Positions 13,225 to 25,700 of a DNA stretch of 64,000 nt are shown piece after piece (the first letter of the stretch is position 1; every line of letters starts with the position of its first letter). This DNA comes from Kryptolebias marmoratus. Its lineage: Eukaryota; Chordata; Actinopteri; Cyprinodontiformes; Rivulidae. Position numbers and translations under genes: made by a program. The stretch lies in the NCBI RefSeq assembly GCF_001649575.2, contig NC_051430.1, positions 18,247,063 through 18,311,062 of the forward strand. The letters run 5' to 3'. The notes beneath the pieces are model-generated. The model was given only the letters and a program-made list of their open reading frames with translations. It did not search any database and was not told the DNA's origin.

Positions 13225-13565
13225 CCATTTTGGGGTGCCTGTGGGTCAGTGGTTAGAGCAATTGTCCTCCAACCAGAGAGTCAAAGGTTCAGTTCTTGGC
13301 AGTATGCAGTCACGTACTGAAGTGTCCCTTGGCAAGACACTGAACCCCTCATTGCCTCTGATGTGCCCCATCAGTGCATTAATGATATCTAAAGCACTGA
13401 TTAGTCTCTATAGATGATTTATTCACATTAGCTTTGTAGAGATGTTTTAAAGTGCTGTATGAATATGTGTGGATTTAATGAATGAGGACACAAATTGTGC
13501 TGTAAAGCGCTTTGAGTAGCCTGGTTGGCTAGAAATGTGCTATATAAGTACAGTCCATTTGATAT
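13225..13565 (+). mobile_element. tRNA-derived SINE
   Basis: The 5' part has RNA polymerase III promoter-like boxes: A box TGGGTCAGTGG (13240s) and a B-box-like GGTTCAGTTCT about 35 bases on, followed by the CCCTTGGCAAGACACTGAACCC block common in fish SINEs. The 3' tail has AAAGCGCTTTGAGTAG and GTGCTATATAAGTACAG, the tail type shared by teleost SINEs and their partner LINEs. Total about 340 bp, next to the Tc1 relic. Confidence 0.8.
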
Positions 13566-13618
13566 TTAAAAGGAAATAAAAAGGTTTTCCAACAGTGTAA
13601 GTTGTACTGCCAAAAGGC

Positions 13619-13783
<165 letters not shown>

Positions 13784-13999
13784 GTAAACGCGAAACAATT
13801 TTCATATCCCGCAAGATCCAAACAACAAGTACAGATGGATATAATTTCCAGAAAATAATGTTGCTAAATAAAGTATCTTGGGCAGTTTATTTTATTTTCA
13901 TTTTAACAAAACGTTTCGCGTTTTTTCGTGAAGAACATTTTTGGCCTTTACTTCATCCCGTAACACAACAAGGAAGTGTTTCGGTAACTAAGGAAACCA

Positions 14000-14040
14000 G
14001 TGAGCGGTTGACTGGGATAGAGACGTTTTCAAAGCTCGAG
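14000..14040 (+). other. tchp: Proposed 5' UTR exon end of tchp
   Basis: A good donor, CTCGAG|GTACGT, follows 14040, while the coding exon starts with an acceptor at 14357. A noncoding first exon ending here is therefore likely; its 5' end is not determined from sequence and the start given is arbitrary. Confidence 0.45.
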
Positions 14041-14361
14041 GTACGTCTTGTGTGAGGGCAGAAAGGCAAAACGTCAACTATTTTTTAAAATAAAAGTTAC
14101 GAAAAGACAAACAACCCCTCTGCCGATAGGTTAAATGTGTTTAAGGATAATTAACGTGGGCAATTATTCTCTGATGTGTCTGTGTTTAAATATTACACGA
14201 GCCCTAGCAGCAGTGCTAGAGGGTAATTGGCTGTTAACACCTAATGTTAAAAAATGTTTGTTTTTTTTCTTGTTGCGTTAATAAAAGCGTGCAGAGATAC
14301 TTAAGGTGTTCTGTGGTGGTGAGCCAGCTCCTCTAGCTGTTTGTTCTGTTTGTTCAGGCTG

Positions 14362-17300
14362 ATGGCTCTGCCGACATTCTCGGTCCATCTGCCCAGTCGG
14401 TCCCGGGTGCTGGCCGAGCAGCTGGCCCGACAGCGGGAGCAGGAGGCTCGGTGGCGCCAGCGGTGGGAGCTACATGCCCGGTACTTCAGGGAGCAGAGCG
14501 TCCGCAGCCACAGGCAGGCGGCCTGGAGCTCCCGGAGCTCCTTCCAACAGAGGTAAATATGAAGGGATTATTGGTGCAGAACAACTCAGCACCGGTAACT
14601 AAATAATATGTAGCTGTAGAGCAGAATCACACACACGGGTAAATATGAAGACCAGAGAAAAGAACATTTACCATTACAGCCTTTTGTTTTTTTATTATTA
14701 GTGCACCAGTTCTGCAAATTACACAACAACAAACAATCAAAGCAGACACCTTTTATCCTACTGATGCAGTGAAAACGATGCCAACTCATTCACATATTTG
14801 TGAAAAGAAACTTGTATTTTTTTTTAATCCTAGAAACACAGCACTTACTCAGATTCAATGCTGTTGTCAAAACGAGGCCTTCACACACTTTTATCAACTG
14901 GTCTGAGGTCATGGAGACAATCTGAATAATCTCCAATTTGTGCAAGTAAAGTTGCACTTCTATAGGATGATGTCTCACATCTGTGGATGTCAGTAACTAC
15001 AACTTGTGTAATCAAATCTGCTGACAGAAGTCACAAACTCTGCTTTACAGGTCAAAAGTTGAGCTCTGCACACTCGAGTGGTGCAGAGATTTCTAGTGGT
15101 GGCTCATTTACAGCACGCCAGCTGAATGAAGTACAACAATTTCTCAAACTGCATTTCAACTGTAAGGCAAAAAGACAAAAAGATGCCAGTAAAACACAGG
15201 TTAAGTGGGTTTTTTTCCCTCTCTTTTTTTGTCAGCATGTCAGCCTACCATAACCAGAGACTGAAGGAAGAAAAGAAAGCCAACCTGGAGCAGCGTCGAG
15301 ATTGGCTCAGGGTCATGCTTCAAGAGGAGCAAGACCAGCTGGAGGCAGAGCTCCGGGAAGTAGTCCCTGACAGGGCTGCACTGACAAGTGAGCTGGTGCA
15401 GAAAACTGAAGAGCTTCGTTTGGCCAGAGAAGAAAGAAGGAAAAAGGTAGCTGCACTGAATGAGCAGCACATTTTAATTAATAAGGATCATGATCCTCAG
15501 CCGTAAAATAATTTCATCTCATAACTCTTCTGGTTTGCCCTTAGGTTGCACAGGAGCTTCTGAAGGAGCACTGGAAGAGAAACAACCCAGAAATACGACA
15601 GGTAGGTGGATTTAAACTACTGACGCAAAAGTGACTAAAATTACCTCAGGGAGACTGGTGATGACATGATTAATGGCTTCAGGTTTCAGTTCACCATCTT
15701 GTATGTGTGACGAGTTCAACAAGTGGAGAAAACGGACACTTTTAGTTAAGATTTCCATCTGATCTGGAAACTTATAGCACTTGTGAGGCACACATTCCAT
15801 GACTTTCTGTTAACCCGAGTCCGGCATTTACTTTCGAGAGTAAAACTCTGGTATCCTTTCCTCGAGGGGTCAGGTTCATCAGCACCTCTATCTCAGATCT
15901 GTCACAACTCACTCCTTTGTTCTGTCTGCAGGTTGAGTCAGCATTGCATAAAGATCATGTTGTCAGCCGGTGGCAGGAGCAGATATCGGAGAAGAAACAG
16001 GTAGGACCGTCAGACAAAATGTCCTAAATTATGTTCATTCTGGTGGTAATCAAACCCAAGTTTTAGGAAACTGTTCTCCTGTCCAGTCAGAGAGGCAACA
16101 TAAGACCAACCAGTCGTTAAACCTGTCATTATCCTTTTACATCACCAATTATTTATGTAGCATATTCATTTTTAATCAAAGAGTGCGTGTGCATTCTGTG
16201 AGCACAGTATCATGTCTGAAATCTGCTCAGGTTAATCCTCCTCCGACACGGTGCATAATTAAGAAAGTTTGACACTCGATGTAAGCGACCTATCTCATCA
16301 AACATTCAGAAAGAAGTGACAGAACAGGAGGAGAAGAGGCGCTTTGAGAACGAGTACGAGAGGACTCGCAGAGAGGCTCTGGAGAGGATGAAACAAGCAG
16401 AGGAGCGAAAGAAAGAGGAGGAGCGGCAGAGGGCGGAAGAGCTTCGGAAACAGATGGAAGAACTGAAGCAGAGGGAGAAGGAGGTATTTGGAACCTTAAA
16501 AAAAATTATAATTACGGTATGCTATCCAAATAATTGATTTTATTTTTAACGGTGTATTCTTCCACTTAGGCCTCTCGCTTAAAAAAGGAGCAAGAGGCTC
16601 TGTTGGTTCAGCAGTGGGAGCTGGAGAAGATGGAGGAGGAAAGGAGGACGATGGAAGAAAGGCGAAAGAAAGCTGAAATGGGGTATAGAAAGTTGTTTTT
16701 TTTTTTGTCCAGATAACAAATTAAATCAGATGTTTTTCAGTTGAAGTATTGAGCTCATTGGCTTTTTTTTTCCACCAGGCATTTTTTGATCCGTCAATAT
16801 CGAGCTCAGCTGAAGAGGAGAGCCCAGCAAGTCCAGGAGGAACTGGTACCAATCTACTTCACCTGAAACGTGTTACTCTACAAAGAGTTCCTCTTGTTTC
16901 CGGAGCTTAATGCTGTCCTTTCATCATTTGTGAACCTCAGGAGGTTGATTGTAAGATTCTAGCAGCCCTGCTAGAAGGAGAGGAGGAGGACAGAAGGCTG
17001 GAGACAGCACGGAGGGAAAGAGCTGTCGCTGACGCCGCCTGGATGAAACGTGTGATCGAGGAACAGCTGGAGCTGGAGCGGGAGAGGGAGGCTGAGTTTG
17101 ACATCCTACACAGGTCAGCATCAGGATTCGGCAAAGGAAGCAAAAGGACTCTTCCTGCTCTTTGAACTCAAACCAATGTTTCACATGAATGCACAGAGAA
17201 GAAGCTCAGCATGTGTGGGAGAAACGAGAGGCTCAGTGGGAGAAGGAGAAGAGAGCCAGAGAACGACTCATGCACGAGGTGAAGCTTTCATGAACGACTC

Positions 17301-17902
17301 AGGCTTTGAGTGAAGTTCTTCAAATGAATCCCTGAATAAAAAAAAGATGCTGTCCTTGATAAGGTGCTTGCAGGGAGACAGCAGCAACTGGAGCTGAAAA
17401 TGAAAAAGAATCGCGAGGCTCAGGAAGAGTCGCTGAAGAGACGCGAGGAGCTGATCCAGGAGCTGGAGCAGGAGCAGGAGCTCAGACGCCTGGAGAAGGA
17501 GCAAGAGGAGGGCCGCCGAACAGCAAAGATGCAAGAAATAACGGCTCAGGTGGGCGGTAACTGAGTGACTTTTGTTTTGCTTCTGCTTGAAAACGTGTCC
17601 TAAAGTGGTCTGTGTTCTCAATGCAGGTGGAGCAGAAACGCCAAGAGGAGAGGGAGGAGCAGCGCAGGAAAGAGGAGGAGGAAGAGGAGGACAGGGAGAC
17701 TGTTCGGATCCAGGAGGAGGATCTGAGACTTGAGATGCAGAAACTTGTGGAAAAAGGGTACCAAGAAAAGGTAAAATACCAAATTCAATCAGGATGTTCA
17801 CCTTCAAAGAGCAAAAATGCTGTTTAATGTTGAAATAATTTAAAATGTATTTTCTTTTTCTTTTCTCAGATTCACAGCAGACCTCGATCAGCATGGACAT
17901 AA
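14362..17902 (+). CDS. tchp: Trichoplein keratin filament-binding protein
   Basis: Trichoplein is a coiled-coil protein of centrioles, desmosomes and keratin filaments; in mammals it activates Aurora A at centrioles and restrains primary cilium formation. Twelve coding exons: 14362-14552, 15236-15446, 15545-15601, 15932-16000, 16310-16483, 16570-16682, 16779-16845, 16941-17113, 17197-17278, 17364-17549, 17627-17770 and 17870-17902. They total 1500 nt and predict 499 residues (human 498). The start MALPTF follows the acceptor TTCAG at 14353-14357. Recognisable blocks are [16 protein letters not shown] [56 protein letters not shown] and [13 protein letters not shown]. Almost the whole chain is charged heptad-rich coiled coil (trichohyalin/plectin-homology type). 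The end is short: [11 protein letters not shown] plus-strand AATAAA at 18579-18584 is the likely polyadenylation signal. Convergent with git2. Confidence 0.96.
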
Positions 17903-18578
17903 GCAGCCTGCGAGCCTGAACTCCAACTGAAGTGTGAGCAGTGGGCTTTCTGTAGGTAATTAGCTTTAAAAGACAGCTTCTTGTTTCTTGTCCATATGTC
18001 GTCCAGCTGTCTGCCTGCATGGTTACTCCTGTCAGAGCTGAATATAAACACAACCTCTCATGCCGGATCACTGTGTGACAGATGGGGGGGGAAACTTGAC
18101 AATAAATTGAAAGCTCATCAAATCAGTATCCTCTTCAGTACAAACCATCATCTTGTTGATGATGATGTCTTCTAGATGACGTTCTTTCAGCGATTACCCA
18201 CATTATTTGATAATATAACCAAATATTGTGTGCAGAGTTTGAACTGCGTTGTTGAGACCAAAAGAAAGGACGGAGAATTTATTAGTCTTCTGTTCTTAAG
18301 TCGTGATGAGAAGGAATGTTTTCACGGTCAGTATGGAGAGGATGAACCATTTCAACCCTAACCTTGAACTCAGCAGAGATGTTTACTGTTTTTAAGACCA
18401 AAAAGTACATCTGTATTTTAGTGCCGTTTTTTTTAAAACAATGAAACATTCACGAGGCTTATGAAGGCCAGACGTTGTGCCGTATTAATTCTAATCGAAT
18501 GTTTGTTTAGAAAAGCAATTTTAGATTTGTTCAGGAGCTGTAGAGTATTTTTTCTATTTGGGTTTTTGTACATTCTGA

Positions 18579-18584
18579 AATAAA
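18579..18584 (+). terminator. Likely tchp polyadenylation signal
   Basis: AATAAA about 680 bases after the tchp stop, followed by T/G-rich sequence. Chosen because it is the first canonical signal in the 3' flank; a second AATAAA lies at 18669-18674. Confidence 0.55.
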
Positions 18585-18658
18585 ACATTTGCAGTCAAAT
18601 CTGTGGAATATTTCTGCCTAAACGTAAAAACAAATCTCACAAACCACAGAAGGGTATG

Positions 18659-18664
18659 TTTATT
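18659..18664 (-). terminator. Possible git2 polyadenylation signal
   Basis: TTTATT on the plus strand, i.e. AATAAA on the minus strand, about 1 kb beyond the git2 stop and only some 75 bases from the tchp signal on the other strand. Other signals nearer to git2 cannot be excluded. Confidence 0.35.
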
Positions 18665-19701
18665 TATAAATAAAAATTTATTTAAAAATATTCGTTTCCT
18701 CAAGTGCAGTTTGACAGTTGCGTCACATACATGTCTGCACTTCAGTCGAGCACAGGAAGAGACGTTACTTGGAATAAAAGTGAAAATGATTTCTGAAGTG
18801 CTTAATGAGGATAAACGTTGGGCTGTTCAGTGACATAGGAAACATCTAAACATCTGTCATGTGTTACACATTAAGAACAGAACAAACAGCAAAACAGAGA
18901 CAAACACACACACACACACACACACATTCATGGCTATTAGTTCTATACGTTTAAACAGCACCGATGTGAAACGGCTGTGGTACGCAGTGCAAAGTGGAGC
19001 CCAAAATAAAAGTGTAAACCACAATATGCTGATGCTGGTGAGAACAGCTTGGCCCCTGAACAAGTCGACCTCCACCGACTTATAAATGGGCTCACAGGAG
19101 TACTCTGTGCTTGGACAGGAAACAAAACAAACTGCTTTGTCAATGCAGCAAACAGTAATAATGCAGAGCTACAGAGTGTGAATGAACATTGATTTCAACA
19201 TTTCATAGAACGACACAGTTTCATTGTTTTCTTTTGCATTAAGCTTTATGGTATGATGGCTGTTCAGTGGTTTTAGTGAAGAAACCAGCAATAAGTCGTC
19301 TGTTTGTTTGATTTTTTTCAGTATCTATACGTGGTTTGAGACTGATAACATTAACTTGTTTCACCAAACTGTGCTTAATTCATCTATGGACAGACTAAGG
19401 ATATTTTCTAATACTTACTGACAGAGTAATCTATAAACAGGCCTGCTAACTGGAAGATACTGAATTACCTCTTAAGAAATTGTGCTACGGTAAGAGTTAG
19501 ACACATCTAAGTTGCATTTTCGATTTCCCCCTTGATAGTCTTGCCTTTTAAATATTGTCAGTATTATCTACAATATTCCTATCTAGAATAACATTGACAA
19601 TATTAAAATACAATGCATGCATATATTATCCCGAATACATTTAAATACAATAAAATACAACACTGAGATGCAGACGGGCTTTGCAGGCCTTTAGGTAGTC
19701 T

Positions 19702-22700
19702 TCAGTTGGTGTTCTCCTTTGTTGTGATAGTAACAAGCTGCTTGGCGGCCTTGGCAATGTCATAAGCACATTGGATGACCTGCTGGGTGACCAGCTGCGT
19801 GTCGGGCCCCGAGCCGCCCTCCGAAGGGACGGCCTTCCGGCACTCGTTCTGGAGGCGGCACGCGCTGGAGGTGAGCAAGCGCAGAGAGTTTCTGACCGTC
19901 TCTGAGCGAGGCTTCTGCAGAGGAATGTTTAAAAGGTTTACATTTAAGAGGAGATCCGACCGTCAGCTTTTGTGGAGATTGGTGCTAAGAGGTATGTGTG
20001 TGTTAACAGCTCAGAAACTAACAAATCTTCTTAAGTTACATAAATATAAGAGTGCTTTCAAACCTTTGGAAAGAGGGCAGCCATTTCTGTTACAGCCACA
20101 TGTATTCTTTCTGAGCAGGGTATGAAGCTACGAGGGAAGAAGAGTTCATTTTTAACAAAAGAAACAGCAGCTCAGATTATTAATTATAAACAAATATGAA
20201 TCAGCAGCTATTATAAACAAACCAAGTTTTCACTGCAACCATGCATCATCAACTTCAAAAAACATGCCATCTAACACCAAAAAACATCAACCTGGAAATT
20301 TTAACAGCTGTTTCAGTTGGAACTTACCTTTCTTTTGTAAAGCAAATTCTAATTCAGTGATTAAATGGTAAACTGAATGAAAACCAAAAACTCTTTAAGC
20401 ACCATTCAAAACACAGAAGCACACTCAGGAAAAAGAGCGAATCTGTTAGCAGGTGAGGCACAACAGAGGAAGACACCGTGTGAGGGAGAGGAAGATAAAA
20501 CTGTGCCTGGGAGGCAGGGACAGAAGCCAGAGTACCAGGAGGTGGGGTCAGGGGATCGGAGGCTGAGCGGCTGAAGGGGAGAGGGGGCCTTCTCGGCCCA
20601 GGGCACCAGGGTGCTGAAACATCCCAGGCTGTGCCTGAGTCGCCGCACACCTTCACGCTCACACGGTCTGCTCGCAGGAAGGACGGAGAAACCGAAGGGA
20701 ACAGCAGAGCATGGGTGGATGGAGCATGAAGAGGAGTGGAGTTGGCAGGAATAAAAAGTGGAAATGGACAGAGCATAAAAACAACTAATTGTCACAGAAT
20801 AACGATGAACTTGGGTTTGAAACTGAAGAAAGGAATGAAGGACAAAAAATACGAAAACTGATAATAAAAAAAAAAAGCTTTTCTCATCAGGGCCTGACCT
20901 GTCATGTTTGTTATCCTGAGCGGCACGCAGCAGCTCCTGAATGTTCTTGGTGATCTGCTCGGTTTTCCGGATGACGTCCTCGGTGCTGGGAAGAGTCGGG
21001 TCTGACTCCGTCTCCAGATCATCCAGTTCAGGGATTGAGCTGCCTTCTCCCAGCCAGCCGCCGCTCCTCAGCCTCCCTCTCCTGCAGAAGCTGCAAAAAC
21101 ACCAATCACAAGAAATCAGAGCCCTCTCTAAGATTTTCAACCGTTTTAATTTACTCCAGGTTATACTGTATACGAGAAAACATTGTCTTTTAGCATAAAA
21201 GACAACTTCTTACCCCAAGTCATCCATCTCAAAGTCATTGAACGTGTTGTCATAATCACTTTCTGGCATGCTGATTTGCTTTTCCAGCTTTGAGCTCTGG
21301 AAGGAAGAGAGGCAACAAAACAGCCAATAAAATGTAAGAGCTCCAATTTATGGACAACATAAACAGTATTTTGATATTATACACAATGTCAGAATCAATT
21401 AAAGTAGAATATAGTTTAAATGTAAGCCTCTGTCTGTTGATCAGGTTAGAAATAGACGAGTAAAAGCTCAGATGTCTGATTAAAACAAGTCAATAAAGCT
21501 GTGAGGCCAGACGGCATGTTTAGTGAATATAGGAAATGTGTTTTTTTAAAGGAAAATACAAAGTTCAAATGAGTTGTTCATATCAGTGTAACGTGTAACT
21601 GAAGGTAAACCTGCCTGATTGTTACCATTATCTGGTTTCATTCAGATGACTCTGTTAGTTAAAACAAAGGAAAAGCTCATCACTCATATGCTAGATGTCC
21701 AGAAATGTTGTAATAATATTAAAATTAAAGGCAGGTCAAACCCGGGTGATTATTATTCAAGAACATAAAGCCAAAGTTCAGATAAGTTCCTCCTCTATAC
21801 GTCAGGGAGGGTTATTTTATTCAACATCCGACTCCAGGCTTCATTTGGAAATATAAAGCAGAGACCAACGAGCCTGCTGTTAATGTTTTCACACGCCTGA
21901 TCTCCGCATCCAAGAGTCTACATTTAATTCCTCCAAACCGACGGGTCTGAACACAGCCGGGCCAAGCTTGCAGATGAGCTCCTTCTGCCCGCACAGGCGA
22001 GCCACCTTTTCAAACAGCAGACGCCTTCTGGATCGCCACAGTGTCTGGCCTTTGTTGAAGCAAAAGCATGTTGTTTATGCGAAAGATTTTGTTAGCCGAA
22101 GCAAAAGAACAACCTGACTTCGTACAAGTGTGAGGTTAGCAGCTGAAGAGGGGCAGATTTCACTGTTTGTGCCTCTTTGTGTTTTGCATCCAAGGCTATA
22201 AAATGAATCAAAGCACCGACAACACATTTTAGACAAAACTTTTGACTTTTTTGGGGGGGGGTTTTGCTACACGTGTGGAAAGAAGCTGTTAAAGTAGGCA
22301 GCTGCTGCAGCACGACTTCCTGCTCGAACTTCGGCAGTCAGTCGGACGTCGCACATTCACAAAACTACACCATTCCACTTCAGCAGTGCGGTGAGGATGA
22401 TGCTGATGAAGGCAGCCAGCGGCGGGTCGATTCATGCAGCGGCGTAGAGAGGAGCAGCAGGAGAACACGGGACAGACTCGCCGCGTCCCACAAGACGCCG
22501 ACCGCGTGTGCGTGTACTTAACCTGAGAACCGTCGTCCTTGGACCAAGACAGGGTGGATGGAAATGACGGAAGGGATGAAGAGGTCACAAAAGCAGCCCT
22601 CTCTGTCTAAAGACAGGGTTCACATCATATTTTTAAAAATACAGTTTTTACACCAGCGGAACTGAGATGCAACATTTCATGCGTCCCCTAAAGACAGATT

Positions 22701-25700
22701 CCGACGAGGTTTATTGGTAATGATGATGGAACAGTTAATGTGAAGATGTGGATGTGCAATGACCATGAAAATGAAACGCAGCGCGAAACAGAGCTGCTCT
22801 TTTCGAAGAGGGACTTGATGACAAATCAATACCATTTACACAGATTAAGTTGTATGCAGAGAATTAAAACGGCTGCAGTTTATTTCCCCGAGCAGCAAAT
22901 GGATATTAATGAAAAAAAGGGCTGGCGGATAATTCCCTGAAAGGTTAGGCAGAAATGATGAACAGGCTCGCGTTTAATGGCAGAATTTGTTAAACGGAGA
23001 ATCCCGGCAGATGAGAGGTGTATGTGTGGCATGCATTACAAAACACAACAGATTTGCATGGAAGTTTTAATGATTCATTAACATAAAACAGTACAAAACT
23101 TAAAAAATAAAAAATGATCATCATAACAGCATCGTTTTGCTCCTACAGCTATGTTTTGTTCAAAAAAATTAAAAACAAAAAAGCTGATTTTTGGTGTGAC
23201 CCAAAATGACCCAGAAAAATAAAACTGAAAGAAAACCTAACCAAAAAATAAATAAAAGGAAGAAGGAAACTTTTGCAGACATGGTAAAGAGATAAGGAAA
23301 AGACATGGAGACAGGGCAGTGGAGAGGAAACTGCAAAGGAGAGCAGGGAACAGGTCTTACTTACATGAGGTGGGAAGGGCTGCAGGGTGGGGAGACCCTC
23401 CTCGGGGTAAGGAGTTTCCCCTTTGGGGAGATAGGGCTTCAGGCCTGAGCCGGTCTCATACATAGACATGGGCCGACTGGCCCGCGCAGACTGCCGGCGT
23501 TTCAGGGCTGAGGGGCTGGAGGGGGCGGGGTAGTCTGGACCGCTGGGGGTCTGATACATATTGGTTGTGACCTGCCGCCTTAGAGAGATGTTCTCGCTTT
23601 GCAGAGATTGCAGCTGGAAGAGACGGTCAGCGAGAGACTGAGAGGAGCTCTCAGCAAAGCAAGCTTTGTTCCCTGTCACGATTCATAGCACAGTCTCTAC
23701 TCTCTCTAAACTTTACAATCTGAAGCTGATTCACTTAGCAAAATATTACCCACATTTTGTTTTATGTAAGAATAATCTGCATCATAACATAAAAAAAAGG
23801 AAAATTTTACCATTTTTACTGGAACAGCTACAGATTCCAGCAGTTACTAGCTGCAGAGAAAAAAAACTAACTCACACAATCAAGTTCTTGTCTGGTTCAC
23901 CTATCACAGGATTTTTTTAAGAGTATTTTAACCTGTCTGAACATGCAAAGCAAGTGATAAGCAAGCAGGAAGCTGTTGCGTAAAGATGCAGCTAAAAGTA
24001 AAGACAGACTGACTTGAGAATTGTGGGGAAAAGGCATTCAGGAAAAGTAAAACTCTAAGAGAATGCAACAATTTGCATTAAAAAAATAAAAAACAGGAGA
24101 GTTTTGTTGGTGGAAAGGGGGCTTCAGTACTAACCTCCATGTTTGATAAAGCGTCTGATTCCAAATCCAGCTAAACTCTGTTGCTAATAAGTTTGCAAGC
24201 TTATTTCCATTTTTTTAATAACTTGCTTTGAATCCTGCAGGTTTTCTCCATCACACCTTCACCTAAATTTACACTGAGAACTACGACCTATTTATGGAAA
24301 ATAACAGAAAAAAAAATTTAAGTACATCTAAAACAAACAAAAAAATATCTAATTTTCCTATAAACAGCCACATTAAAGCAAATTTGACTTAACAAAAACA
24401 ACCTGTAATAACTCTAAAACATGTGACCAGAAATGATCAGTTTTTCCCCCCAGCCTGTTTGCATCTAGCAGAACACTGATCGTTAAACTGAGTCTCTGTT
24501 TTATGACGAAACTGTTGGGTCAAAAAGACCTTTCTAAGTTAGTTTGAGGATTACCTTTTGGATAAATGTAACTATTTTAAAAGAAAATGCATCAAATAAT
24601 AAATACAACAGAAAATAAACAGTCGATAATATGCAAAAATAAAAAATACTATGCAAAAATTTTTAAAAAAATACAGTACATGTGATGAAGCAAGATAACA
24701 TTTGTACAACAGTTTTAGTCTCATGAAGAATTCAAACCTACTGTCAGATTTGTCATGCTTCTGTCTTAGAACATGCTTGTTAGTAACATTAGATGGCGTT
24801 GCTTTAACTCTACTTTAATTACAAAAATATGAAATGTATTATGTTGTTATTAAAACTGAAAGTCAACAACAAATGCAAAAGAAAGAAAACAAAACGGGTC
24901 AAATGTACCGTTTCCACTCATGCTGGTTAAAAACAGAGGGCGGGGCCGGCTGCCTGGGCCCCCACCCTGCCGGTGTTAGTGATCGGATTGATGGAGCGCG
25001 GTGGATACCTTTATCCGCATGAGTCTCAGCTGATCGTTCAGATCGTTCTGGGTTTTCATGAGCTCCTGGATCCGGGCTTCGGAGGCAGAGAGCGCGTTTT
25101 TCACGTCCACGTACTCCTGCATGGTTATGGGGCCGTCAGAAAGGTCAGAGTCCAAGCTCTGTAGAGGATATTAATAAGAAACAAAAATGCCAACAACAAC
25201 AGAAAAAAACAAAACAAACAAAAAAAAAAACACTGTGTCTTTTAGCGGTTTTAATTTGTGAACTTAGTGGCTAAACACCTTGGTCCTTTCTTCTTTGCTT
25301 GACGGAAGCTCTTGATCTGTATCGTCGTCGGACGCCACTTTGTCGTAGTCAGGGTCCGTATCTTGGCTATCGCTGCAGTGTCGGACGGCGGTGCTATTCA
25401 GTATGAGCTCAACGTTATCTGGATAAAAGAAAAAAACACAATGTGGAATGGTTAGAGTCTGTATTACATGTCAGCGTTAACAGGATTCAGGAACAAACGC
25501 AGCGTGGAGACACCAACCTTTAGGACTGACAGCTGAACTCCCCTGCTGTCGGCATTTAGCATCACTCAGTATGTCGATCACTAGCGTTACAAACTCGTGC
25601 GCGTTAAATCTTGCGAGCTTCTGTCGTCCCTAAATAAGGCAGACGGCATTACACGGCAGCAGCCAATAAGCAGGATGTAGAAACAGGGTTTGAGGGGACC

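Noticed and set aside
17268..18071. Minus-strand 267-codon open frame
   Set aside because: Antisense of the tchp coiled-coil exons; leucine-rich only because tchp is rich in glutamate, lysine and CAG/GAG codons.
20406..20776. Continuation of a git2 open frame with a CERE-like stretch, possible missing exon
   Set aside because: The genuine SERIHVAVTEMAALFPK exon was found at 20064-20127 with correct phase, so this is intron.
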